Below are positions 52,972 to 64,000 of a stretch of DNA of 64,000 bases, one piece after another. The position numbers and the translations under genes are program-made. How positions within the stretch are numbered: the first letter of the stretch is position 1; each line of letters begins with the position of its first letter. Under the pieces are notes generated by a model. That model was not told the origin of the DNA, ran no database searches, and saw only the letters and a list, made by a program, of their open reading frames with translations. This stretch comes from Gymnothorax reevesii. Lineage: Eukaryota > Chordata > Actinopteri > Anguilliformes > Muraenidae. The stretch is from assembly GCA_029721435.1 (NCBI GenBank), contig CM056592.1, positions 38,637,611 to 38,701,610 on the forward strand. The letters are read 5' to 3'.

Positions 52972-53209
52972 TAAGGCTTTTTTGTCACTTCTTTTTGCAA
53001 TTGTTGGCCATATGGCACAGGAAGCACAACATGAACAGCCAGTGCAAAGCTATTTCTGGCATATTGTGGATTTTAAAAAAAAGTATATAATCATTGAGAC
53101 CATCAAAAAAAATTGTTGAAATTTTGAGATTGTGATTGAGGTTAGAACAAAGACCAGCACAAACCTGTGTTGCCCCTCGAGATTGAGTTTAAGAATTGTT
53201 GTCCTGGAT

Positions 53210-54757
53210 CACTGGTTCCCAAACTCGGTCTTGGGCCGCCACTGTACACGCTGATTTTTGTTCTAACTACAACTGCACCCAGAGGATTTAAATTTATCCC
53301 AATCAGCCGTATTTCATGTTTAAACTAGTCATTTACTGTCTTAAGCCCCAGTTTAATGGAAAAATCTGTGTATTCTATGAAGAATAAAAGGCCTATGAAT
53401 ATATTAAGCTCTGATTTTGTGCCTTTGCAAACTGAAATGCATGTGGCTGTAACTTTATTCACAATTTTGTCAGTCATCAACACTATATGTAGAATCTTAG
53501 CCCAGTTTGGTACTTTTGCGGTCTGCACTAAAGGATTTTGCCTCCCAGTGGGTTGTGCGCAAGCTTTGTAGCAAATCACGCGTTACAATTTTGACTAAAC
53601 CAGAGAACCTTTTAACAAAACACTGTTGCACTATGATAGTTTCATGGAAACGAATCCCAACCAGTCCAGATATTCACAAATAAATCTTATTCTGCTTTTT
53701 TCCCTTCTCAATTTTCTTTTTCGTTGTGTACCATGTAGAGTAAATAATGTCTGCAAATTGTTGTAGGGTCTAATGGTAAGGAGAGGGTGAAGGGTTTTTT
53801 TTTTTTTTTTACGCACAAATAATTTCTTTATGTAGGGGTGAATACAGGTAATGACCTTCAGTCTCTCCTGTCTTCGAAGAACATGAGTTCTGTTTTGTAT
53901 ATAGTTTAAATGGCCTTTTAAATTTCATAGAATTTCATCACCTGGTGAACTGACCGCTATTCCCCCAAATAAGTAGATCTGTTTCCTATTTAGAGAAGCT
54001 TTCCTAGTGGACCCGATTAAACTTAGGTGCCTGCTCTTGGCCTGACATGATGAAAATGGCAATTCACTCTGCCTTTAACACACTTTTTTTAAAGGGAATG
54101 ACAGCAGCTGATCTGATTGGCCTTAATGGAAATAAATCCCCGCCCCACCCACAAGTAATTAATATGCAACTATGGCACTGTTGTCACAAGGGATTTTTTA
54201 TCACCTTGTGTGACAATGGAGTTAGCCCCGCCCAGTTTTGATTAGCAGTACTTTTAGCTCTTGAGCTTCTGATCCCGACTGCGTTTATGTCATCAGTTTA
54301 CGGCCCATTGTGTTTGCATTTATTCATTTATTTACTTTATATTGCAACTAATTTCAGGAAACAACATTTTAAACAGATCGAATTAAACACTGAGATAATC
54401 AGTAAGCTCCAAATTAGGTTGCTGAACACAGCAGTTTAGAGTTCTTTCTAAACCGGTTTAACTCTATCATTGGTCCGTGGTTTCACTAATCTTGAACCTA
54501 TTTGCTCCTCTCTTTGATGGGCTCTTCTTGCAGGTGTTTCTATTCTATCACAATGTGGATATGGAAGTTTTATTCTTCACGACATGTATAGATGTCTGCC
54601 AAAGTATGGCAAAAGATGATAAGTAACTGCTCTAAATTTAGATGTGCCTAATTAACACAAATTAACTGCATTTTAAAATGCTACAATTGAAATGGAGGTT
54701 GGAACAAGAACCAGTGTACAGAGGCGAGGCCCAGGATGGAGTCCAGGATTCATTGTT
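53210..54757. mobile_element. Second CAGTGGT-family element, decayed
   Basis: The left end CACTGGTTCCCAAACTCGGT with CGCTGATTTTTGTTCTAAC is mirrored at 54700-54757 (GGTTGGAACAAGAACCAGTG, ending GAGTCCAGG). The interior has no recognised protein. Confidence 0.5.
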
Positions 54758-55340
54758 CCATGGAAACAAGCTGGTTTCATGTAATGATCCTAGAACTACA
54801 ATATTATGCTTTAGCATTTTAACATATACCTCTGTTTGGAATTTGTAACTTTTTAACTTCAGTCCTGGCACACTGGTGTCCAACGGGCCTTATTTGAGGT
54901 GTTAAAAACATTACATTTCATTAATTTGGCAGATACTCTCTACCACACATTCAGGAAAAGAGAAACAGCAGTTCTTTCCCCTGATTATTTAGCAATATTG
55001 CCAAACTTGGCTGACAACATTCACAGAGCTGCGCGAAAATGATTAGCTGTCTTGCTTAATGCTTTGCAGTCAGATATATTGATTATAACACTCAATAACC
55101 CTGAATTTGACCCTTGCTGTTGTTTGTTGCAGTCATAGTTGACAGAGTCACTTGTTTTTTTCAGAAGCATCGAGGCCAAACTTAAAAATCTCCACCCAGA
55201 GATTCAATGCAGTAATTTGTGCATATAATGTGTGTAATGTGTGTATATAAAAAATTCTAAAAAATATACTTAGGGAAAAACTCTAAATAAAAACATATGA
55301 GAAATATTGTACGGTATTAATGTTCCAATGAAACTCACCA
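54758..55340. other. No recognised feature
   Basis: AT-rich DNA between two repeat clusters. Confidence 0.35.
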
Positions 55341-55439
55341 AAATCATTTCCTCCAAATCAAGGTTTCACAATTAATGGCACCCTTAAAAATGCCTGTAAA
55401 TAGCATGTACCAAAATTAAACCAGGCGTTATATTAATGA

Positions 55440-55822
55440 TAATAATGCCTCAGTTTTATATAACGCTTTTCTGGGCAGTCAAAGATGCTTCACAAGGATA
55501 CATTATTCATTCACTCACACATTCACGCCCTGATGGTGGTAAACTACGTTTTTGTAGCCACAGCTGCCCTGGGGCAGACTGACGGAGGTGTAGCTGCCAG
55601 TATGCACCTACGGCCCCTCCGACCACCACCAAACATTCGCACGCAGCCATACAGGAGTGTTCCTGTGATGCATGTTTTGTGGGTGGGGGAAACCGGAGTA
55701 CCCGGAGGAAACCCACGCGAACACAGGAAGAACATGCAAACTCCACACAGAAAGGCACCAGGCCGGATTCGAACCCACAACCTTCTTGCAGTAGTGCTAA
55801 CCACTGTGCCACCGTACCGCCT
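55440..55822 (-). mobile_element. tRNA-like SINE, inverted, nested in the Tc1-like element
   Basis: Read on the minus strand it begins GGCGGTACGGTGGCACAGTG and GTTAGCAC (A-box-like, 55795-55811), then GGGTTCGAATCC (B-box-like GGTTCGAATCC, 55765-55775). The body GGAGTTTGCATGTTC and GGGTTTCCTCCGGGTACTCC follows, ending in a LINE-type tail with AAAAGCGTTATATAAAACTG and TTATTATCATTA. It has the pol III promoter layout of a tRNA-derived SINE. Confidence 0.8.
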
Positions 55823-56493
55823 TTAATATTCCACTCAAGTTTTATCTCAGTGTTTGGGAACTAAATTGAGACATTACATCACTTCCTGTTTCACTTGAGT
55901 ATAAAAATGAGGTAACACGCATGGAATATCGTTTTGTCATCCAAGACCATGAAAAAACAAAACACCTGTCGGCTCAAAAGAAGTAGATGGTCATAGACCT
56001 TCATAAATCTGGTAGTGGCTACAAGAAGATTCACAAACAGTAGGCCACTGAGCACTGTCAGGCCAGTTCTAATAAAATTACGAAGATATGGAACTGTTGC
56101 AAACTCGAGGGTAGAGGACGCAACCGCATTCCGCATTTCGCCCCCCAGGATACTGCGGAGGATGAGGAAGCAAAAAATTCCCCGAGATTCAGTGTGAGGG
56201 AAGTACAGGCCGAGGGGGCATCTCGGGGTCACCAGGTTTCAAAAGGCATCATCAGGTGCCTCCTTCACAACCATGGACTCTTTGGATGAGTTGCCGGAAG
56301 GAAGCCTTTTCTGACCAGAAGACACAGAGGCAAGCGCTTGTAGTTTTGCCAAACGTCATTTAAATTATGATTGGTACAAGGCGCTTTGGTCAGATAAGAC
56401 CACATTGCACGTTTTGGTCAGATACGGTATCGGCATATTGGGTGCCGTCATAGAGATGCAAACAAGAAACAACCCACTGTTTGCACAGGCCTA

Positions 56494-57314
56494 GAATCTC
56501 TCTGCTCAATGACAAACTTTGGCACCATAAGCTGGCATTAATTTGCCCTTTTCAAAAGCCGATAATTAGTCATCAATAATCAATAATATTGTATTTATTC
56601 ATTGAGGTGTTGGTCATTGGTGGCTCTTTGTATTGTCTGTCTGTTTGAAGTCTTAGTTTTACATGTTTAAACATAATTTTCTATCATTCCTGGCACTGCA
56701 CAAGGTCATTCCCATCATATTTTTATTTTATTCTATCATCACCAATTTGTAATCAGTAATTGTGTACTTATCATTGGGATACATTATATTATGTGTAAGT
56801 CAGATTTAGGCATCATCGTGGGTTCGCCTGCATCATTCTAAGAAGATAACTAAGACTGTTCTGTGGGTGCTTTTATTGACTATTCACAATATTAATCAAT
56901 AATAATGGGAATTTATCACTCATTAGAATAAATATTTATGTTTGATGATTGCGTGACATCTGTTCAGTCATTTTACATGAACCTCACTTATATTACCGCT
57001 GCAGAGATGCTTTTCTGCCAGCTAGAGTGCAGTGTGACAAAACTGTCCCGTACAGTGTTTTTGTGCGTCTCGTACGTAACGCAGTCTAAATGAGCTCGTT
57101 CCCTAGCGGGGGTTCAGATGAAACTGCTGTTTGGCCAGAATGTAGAGTAACTAACTATCTGGCTGATTGAAAGCTTCAGCAGGATTCCTCCATTTCCCAG
57201 CAGCCCCTGAAATCCATGTTGCAGGCGTCCCGTACGCAACGCTGATACTTTCGGGTAGTGAGCGTAATTGAACAATGGAATTCAAAAATGTTGTTACTTA
57301 CGGGATGGAGGTTT
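56494..57314. mobile_element. Unclassified 821-bp insertion with 10-bp direct flanks
   Basis: CACAGGCCTA stands on both sides (56484-56493 and 57315-57324). Removing one copy and the 821 bp restores the transposase reading across the joint. The segment has no evident terminal inverted repeat and no ORF of note. Confidence 0.65.
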
Positions 57315-57869
57315 CACAGGCCTACCTCATCTCATCCAGGATGAAATATCATGGTGGGTCAGTTATGTTTTGGGTGTTTTAATTCAAGAGCTCCGGGGTC
57401 ACTAAGATTAATGGCATAATGAACTCCACCAGGTATCAGGACATTTTGACTGACAGTCTGGTTGGCTGCACTGGAAGGCTGGGTCTTGGCTGCTGGTGGA
57501 CTTCCGAACAAGATAATGACCCAAAGCATACCTCAAGATCCACACAGAAATGGTTCTGTGACAACAAAATCAGTGTTCTGCAACGGCCATTTCAGTCGCC
57601 AGACCTCAGTGTAATTGAAAACCTTTGGGCTGAGTTGAAGAGGGCAGTTGATAAATGCAAACCAAGAATGTGAAGGATTTTGAAAGGATCTGCCCAGAGG
57701 AATGGTCCCAAATCCTCCAAATTGTGTGCTTTAACCTTGTCAAAATGACTGGAAAAGACTGTTATCGTATCCATGCTGTTATCGTTGCCAGAGGTGGTTG
57801 CATTAAGTGCTAAATGAAGGGTTCCAATTATTATAAAACCTTGATTTTTGTCAAAATGAATTTTATATT

Positions 57870-60800
57870 AAATAATTGGTATAATTTTGATGGTTTCAAT
57901 TGAAATATCAGTGTTTCACATATCTTGGTATATTCTGTTTCTCAATAATTATATTGTTTATATTTTTTGTGGTGTTTGTGTATTGACAGTCAGGAGTGCT
58001 TATAATTTTGAAGCCCAATATGTGTGTTTGTGTTTGTGTGTGTGTGTGTGTATGGATCTCTGATGAGTGAGCCTGAGATATCAAATTTATGGAATGAGAG
58101 CAGTAATTTTTCATTTATTCGGAGTCTTCGCCAAGGGATGCCATCCTCGCATTCCATAAATGTCAGCGTTGTATTATTTGGAAAATGATACAAGAAAAGT
58201 TTTAGCTTCTAGTTTGCGGTCTAGTGAAGTCAATGAGATGAATGATTTGCTTGCTAGCATGCTAACACTTTGCGCTATTAAATTAATAAAATCAAGTTTC
58301 TACAATAATAATGCACGTAAATTATTACTTATTACTTTATTGGCATGCGCGCAAGCTAATTATACATCTCATTGACCTGAATAAACCGCTATCTGGAAGC
58401 TAACGCTAGGGATGGTTAACGGCCACCAGCAGGATTGGCAACATTGTCTATTGAGAAATTGGTTGGAGAATATCAGTGAATGTAATGTCAGCTGTACCAC
58501 ACATGTCTGATAGCAAACCTGTATCTCTTGGGTTGCATCACGCAGATTTTTATTCATGTATGAGATAATAATATTTATTCTCCTTGCTGTGGTAGAATAG
58601 CAGTGCTGAGTGCTCATATAGCGCATGAAGCATCTTCCATAGAGTCCTGAGCCAGTGAGTCTGCGGGGGACAGGGGAGGGAAAGGCTATTATTGCAGGCT
58701 GGCTCAGTGGGTCCTGTAGCAGGCTTTGTGTAATGAGTGACTGAGAGCTATTAAAACGGACAGTGTAGGATTTAATCTGTCCGAGCGACTTAGCAGTAAA
58801 CTGAGTCTGCTTGTACTTATCACAACAACCTCAGGTGGGCCCTGGGTAAACTGTTTGCTTAATTGTCTCGGACATCACCCAGAAAAAGGGGGGGAAAAAA
58901 TATATGATTGCATAGCAGTGGGAGCCTGCTGAAAAATAGATGACTCTCGCATATTGAGCCTAGCCGCCCGTCAAATCGTCTTCTCTTCCGGTTCGTCGTG
59001 TAAACACGCATTCTTCTGCGGGGCAGTCGATAGACGAGACGCACGGCTCATGCAGTATTCATCCGCACGGGTTCTCGTCTCGTCATGAATAACTAAGGGC
59101 TCGGCAAAGCAGGGCTTCGACCTCTCTGGGAAAATTTGTGTCTCTGATACGGTTAAATTACCCAGCAATGATTTAATTTCATCCCCCATCAGGCAACGGA
59201 ACTGGAGATGGGTAAAAGTCGGTGTGGGAAAAGTAGGTCTCCTTCGCTCGTAGAGTTGGGTCTTGAATTTGCGGGTTTTATTAAAAAAAAATCATTATTC
59301 ATAACTAATGTATTTGACTGACGGTGGGTTCTGAGAACAAGGCCTTTGCTGTCACCCTTTCCCTCTCAGTGTGTCTCTCTGATTGGTTGACCGTAGTACA
59401 CGTTCATGGCTCTCACAGTCTTGCTGTAAGGCTCAAACAGGCTAATACAAGAACTTCCAGCCTGGACTCATCAATAAAAAACATATTCTGTATGAATTGA
59501 TCAAAAATATCCAAACACCTCCCTCAGTTGAATACACACACAGAGCACCTATCCGTTGAAATCAAAAGAGTCGTACAGGGTCATGCTCACTGTGTAATAT
59601 ATTGAATTAGGATTAAGTCCAGGTTCTTTTGCTGTCGATGGGATTTCCGCATCCGTAATGAGCGACAGGATTTGGCATGGGGCCGCAGGGCTGTCCGCTG
59701 GCGGCAGCTGTTCCTCATGTGTCAATCCCCCATGCTGCATTCTTTCAATCAGATTCACTGATTCAATCAGGCTCTGCTCAGAATCAATATTCTGTCATTT
59801 TAAAGCTCTTGTATTGTTCCTGTTTTCCAGTTATTATGCATAAAAATCCATTAGCTGGTTGGTGAATAAAGGTTTGTGCATGATAAACGTTGTAAATTGG
59901 CACCTGTCGTTGAGTCTGTTTCATAATTACAAACATATTTTAGATTAGCAACTGTCATTGAGTCTGTGTAATCATAATAATAATAATAATAATAATTGTA
60001 GCCGTAAGTGGCACTGGGCGAGGTCCAAGCAGCTGGATGAATATCCGAAAGTATAAAATAAAATGCATAAAGAATATTAAAACTTCAGCAACATACAAAG
60101 AAGGGCCGTAAAGAGAGCAGTGGAGAAAAGAAAAGGCTGTTTTCCGTGAAATAGAAAATACCGGAAAATGTACGCAAGCGTAAAGCTGCTTTCGAAAGCG
60201 GCTTAATGATTGTGGTTTATGTGGACGGATTCCTGCTTGAACCCCTAATAATTATACCTGTGAACCCCAGATTGTGCCATTGAATCCCGTGTTATACATT
60301 TTGTGATGGATGTTTCCATAAGTTCTTAATATTTTGTGTTTTAAGGTGGTATTTGTTTCCAGAAGTTTCTGCAGGTCTCTTTTCTTCATTCTGGAAAGTG
60401 GAGGGAAGCATTTTTCTAGCTGGCAGTGAGTTATTTTGTGGAATTTAGCGGTTGAGGAATATTTGATAAATCGATCTTTGTTTAGAGCATGTTTTCTCTG
60501 ACAGGGTGCAGAATGCTTCTGTTACTAATGTTTTATCTCTGAATTCTTGCTTAAAGTATCACTGAGTTCTTTCAAAGGTGTCCTGCTGAGTGATTCCTGG
60601 CAGTTTTCATGAGTTGAACTAAAATGTTTTTTTTCATTTGGTGGACCGAGTCATGCTTTATCGGAGTGAATTTGTCCAGAGATGCAGTGTGATACACTGT
60701 TGTGCTGTCACTATCGAAGATAAGGCGCCGTTGGCAGAATGCTGATCTTTTTGCACGATTACTGTCTGCATATTCCTATTCGCTTTTCTTGATTAGCAGT

Positions 60801-63800
60801 CAAGCAATTGATTTTCTCAATAATCAAGACTAATTGGTATAATTACTGGCCAGTTTATATTTAGACGCCATCATTGTTCATTGTTTCACAAAGTTGTAAA
60901 GCATTTTGGCATGAAATATATAACCATCCCTGCCCAAGATTCAGAACATGCCTAAGCTTATAATCGGCACCGCTTTGGGTAAATATGTTTTCGAAGCTAT
61001 TTATCACTTCCAATGCTAGTCTGATACACTCAGCGAGGTGCTTTCCACTTAAAATCTGTGCATTATAATACTTTAAATGTTTTACACGAATATCTCATCA
61101 TTTTTGTAAACCTTTCCTGATCTCTGATAAAGGAAAATGCAACAACTGATGATAAAATTGTGAGAGCTTGTGTTTTCTTCTAATTAATTATTGAATTATT
61201 GCGATCCTTGCAATGTTGTGTAATAGCCTGGTTCTCGCCATCATTATCATTTCTGAACCATTATGGGCTACAGCTTGGTCTTGATTAGTCAGTAAATATT
61301 TTGTTTGATAGTTAATCAGGCAAAGCACAGGGGATCAGGTTGAGAGTAATTCTCCATTAAAGGGTGAAATTATTGCTCACCCGATTGGCGAGCCCTAATG
61401 ATTTTAAGGATTTCAAATTTGTCGCGATCAATCAGTTTTTAAACAGTTACTGATTTTTAGTCACTGTTGGAGGGGTGGTCTTTCTGTTATTGAATATTTG
61501 CTCTTGCATTACTGTTCGTTTTATTGCCGGTCATGGATTTTTGTTGATAATGGCGTAGCCGATTTACAACATATTAAGGGTGGCCTGCCTGGTAATACAT
61601 TGCGAACTTTGGGACTGTTTGTGTTGATTCGGCGTTATAATGAGGTTTTATCATGTTCATTTCTATCCCCAATTTCTTAATTTTGTGGTCTAGAGTTCTA
61701 AAACAGTTAAATGTTGATAGGGGGAGAGTAAATGCGAATGTTAAACTCAGTTCAGGTGCTCATTTGTACAACAGCCTTTCTGCTGCTAGAGAGGTTGATA
61801 AATTATTCCAACAGCTGAGTTTCCACTTTCAGTTGTCAAAAGAACAACAGTGAAGTTAAGTTGACTGATCTGACATTTTGTTGGAAATATCATACCTTTG
61901 TAGCAGAGGCACGGTACCCCGAAGTGATGTTGACAGGAAGCTTCACCGTCGAAATGCTCCAGCCTTCCCCTCTGAGGCTGAATTTGGTCTACCTGACTGT
62001 GCGGCTCGGTACTTTGGAGAATTTGTTTATTCAATTGAAGACTTCTGCTGGAGAGCTTATTTGATTTTGCTGACATTAGAGAATATCATCTGCATATAAA
62101 CATATTTTATGGGCTCTATCTGCGGTGGGTGTATTCCGGTAATGTTATTGTCTTTGCGAATGGTAGTGAAGAGTAGGCCGTCGGTGAGTTATACGGGCTC
62201 TAAACCCATTATGTGCTCCGTTAATGCAGCTCGGTGACGGTAGAGTGACAAAAGTTCAGTGGCCTGCCTTGTGTTTCTGGAGAGAGAGAAAAGGATGAGT
62301 GTCACAACTTATTGAAACCTATAAATGAATACCACCGGTGTCAATAATCATTTTCATTTCGAGCGGAACAATTAGAGATAACTACGAATGAGTAGTGATT
62401 TAAGAGCGAGGTGGGCCATTATGTTACAGGCTAGTGGTCATGAACTTCCACGTGAGAAGGCTAGTGCCCCCTAGAGGCCAGTTTGTGCATTAGCTGTGCT
62501 TGCGTCATAAAAGGCCTGAGACTCGAGTGTGAATGGGACGTGAGTCGTTTTCCACGATACATTAAGCATCGGAAGGAGGAAATGTTTTTTAATTTAAATC
62601 TAATTAACGTGTGGTCTGCTCGCTTGTTTGGGGCCTTGGGTTTAATCGGGGGGAATGAACCGATATGCAGTCGGCTGCTTCTTAATATTTCCACGTATTA
62701 TTTATTTAAATCCTGTTCTTTTCCAGAGTGAACAAATTATACGTCCCAGAAATCAATTAATGTTTTAAAATGGTGGCCGAAAATTGACTCTGATTGAAAT
62801 TGCGGTAGTAAATATGACTAATTTTTATTTCACCGCACAATATTTTCTGAATGTAAATTTTACGCATTTGTAACTGCCAAGGCCATCTGTAGCGGAAATA
62901 ATTTCTTCGTATGGGCAAGAGTTTAATCACTTTTCCTTGAAGCGGCAGCTGCTTTTCCAGCTCTTGGAGGACTTACTGGATAATCTCCGTTATGAATTTT
63001 TTCTGTAAAGCGCGCAGGTATGCTAGTTATTTCTCTCATTACTTTCTGGTCTAATGAAATCCTGTTTTGAGAAACATCGATTTTTCTAGTGAATGTTCAA
63101 TGCTTGACTGTCCAATTGTAGCAGAGTGAAAAATTGCTTGTGAATGTTTCTGCTTTATCCCAGATTGTTAATTACACTGTCCTGCATGTAGCCAAGCTCA
63201 TTGGGTACTGTAATAAAGATAGCTTAGGGTACATAGCATTGTGGGTAATTTAGCTTTTGTGTGAAAATGTGTTTTAACTACATACAGTGCTCCTGAAACA
63301 GGAAATGACTTTGCATTGTTGTGCTGCTTTGATGCATTCCATGAGTATTTGAATGGTGATCCTTCATAAAAAATGCTGAAATTCTGGCATACTTCACATG
63401 ATATTGATGCGAATAACCACAAGTGAATAAGTGTCTACTTTTTCTTATTCGTAACCAATGTGTTACCATTCAGAGCCAAAATGCATATACAAGTGTTATC
63501 GCCCAATTTCTTACAAACTAGCTCTGCGAATGCTCGGTAAGTGGTACAGTACCTGCTATGGCGGGTTTGACTGTCCGGTGAGTATGTTGTGCCTGTATAC
63601 GAGGCTCCATTGCGGGGTGAATAAGTATGTATTAGCCTGTGCTCAGGTGCACTACATAAAGCTGAATTTGTCCAGTAAAACTGCTGTGTGTCTGATTAAA
63701 CTGCTCAGAGGGGACCCGGGAACCGCGGAACGTCCTTGAGCTACACGAGAGCGGAAGCAGCGCGGGAAACCGAGAGCGTAGCCTGGCTGACGGGGAATCG

Positions 63801-64000
63801 CTCTAAACTTTGCGTGATTACCGGAGAGATGAATGAGTCCGCTTCTCTAATCAGACCACTGAGACGCGACAGCAGCAAGGAGAGGCCAGAGCAGGAGAGG
63901 ACTGTGGGAAATTGAGCTGGGCTGGCTCAGAGAGTCGGTAATGAACCCCCAGACGGCGTTCGGGGATTAAGACGGCTTTGCCCAACACGCCGCGGTGTGG
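57870..64000. other. Distal 6 kb: no gene seen
   Basis: Mostly AT-rich. Minor tracts are (GT)n at 58021-58050 and (AAT)n at 59972-59996. The last 300 bp become GC-rich (GACCCGGGAACCGCGGAACG near 63713) but carry no clear exon. No expected SPATA20 C-terminal block (a YVC-E-ACS type sequence) was found on the plus strand. Confidence 0.4.

Larger units (their letters stand above)
50404..53203. mobile_element. Inverted-end element (CAGTGGT...) opened by nested insertions
   Basis: The left end CAGTGGTACTCAAACTTGGT (50404) continues to GGCTTTTGTTCCGACC. The right end, 53140-53203, in reverse complement gives TTCTTAAACTCAATCTCGAG and GCTGGTCTTTGTTCTAACC. The two are weakly similar inverted ends of one family, also seen at 8751 and 53210. 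Inside lie a TTAA element, a half-site-rich repeat and a Harbinger-type MITE. Confidence 0.5.
55357..57860 (+). mobile_element. Tc1-like transposon carrying two insertions
   Basis: The termini are inverted: AAATCAAGGTTTCACAATTA near 55357 and its mirror, ATTATTATAAAACCTTGATT, near 57827-57846. The transposase starts near 55920. Readable blocks are [42 protein letters not shown] near 57354-57380 and, near 57510, DNDPKHTSRSTQKWFCDNK with the catalytic Asp. QSPDLSVIENLWAELKRAVD at 57595-57654 carries the Glu. It is interrupted by a SINE upstream (55440-55822) and by an 821-bp unknown segment (56494-57314). Several stops; inactive. Confidence 0.85.

Noticed and set aside
55765..55811. Possible tRNA gene from the GGTTCGAATCC B box
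   Set aside because: No cloverleaf can be folded around it; the boxes belong to a SINE.
63700..64000. GC-rich end as the last SPATA20 exon or a CpG promoter
   Set aside because: No frame matches the expected C-terminus and stops are frequent; promoter status cannot be judged at the window edge.

Overview
This window reads as a vertebrate nuclear locus, most likely from a ray-finned fish. One gene is spread over at least 33 kb in GC-rich exons with GT/AG junctions. The AT-richer introns carry Tc1-like transposons, palindromic MITEs, TTAA-ended elements, a tRNA-like SINE with an (ATGG)n tail, a non-LTR retrotransposon and many (GT)n tracts. No bacterial operons, CRISPR arrays or viral genes were seen. 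The species cannot be named from the sequence.

The main gene is SPATA20 (spermatogenesis-associated protein 20; YyaL/DUF255 family) on the plus strand. Fifteen coding exons were assembled by eye from 14337 to 47837. Every junction is GT/AG and every codon phase matches (2274 nt, 758 codons). The protein has an Arg-rich, mitochondrial-type N-terminus, a thioredoxin-like domain with a CHWC motif, and a long C-terminal domain of the alpha/alpha-barrel, glycosidase-like type. The last ~56 residues expected from the human protein were not found before 64000, so the final exon probably lies outside the window.

Upstream, an exon-like block at 1341-2118 (plus) encodes a Ser-rich and coiled-coil segment of a gene I do not recognise. 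Between it and SPATA20 (2.2-13.7 kb) is dense transposon debris: a Tc1-like copy interrupted by a foldback MITE, a second Tc1 remnant, and a nest at 8.75-13.7 kb. In that nest, one inverted-repeat element encloses a LINE reverse transcriptase and a separate palindromic repeat.

The SPATA20 introns hold further insertions: a complete Tc1-like element in intron 3, a 45-bp minisatellite in intron 5, and a TTAA-flanked MITE in intron 7 whose empty site is visible in a second repeat copy 19 kb away. A 28-bp minisatellite in intron 9 looks like an expansion of a SINE head, and a ~145-bp pyrimidine tract ends at the exon 13 acceptor. Downstream of 47.8 kb there is no recognised coding sequence, only nested repeats at 50.4-57.9 kb and then about 6 kb of featureless AT-rich DNA to the end.

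All boundaries were read by hand. Percent identities, database matches and splice scores were not computed.
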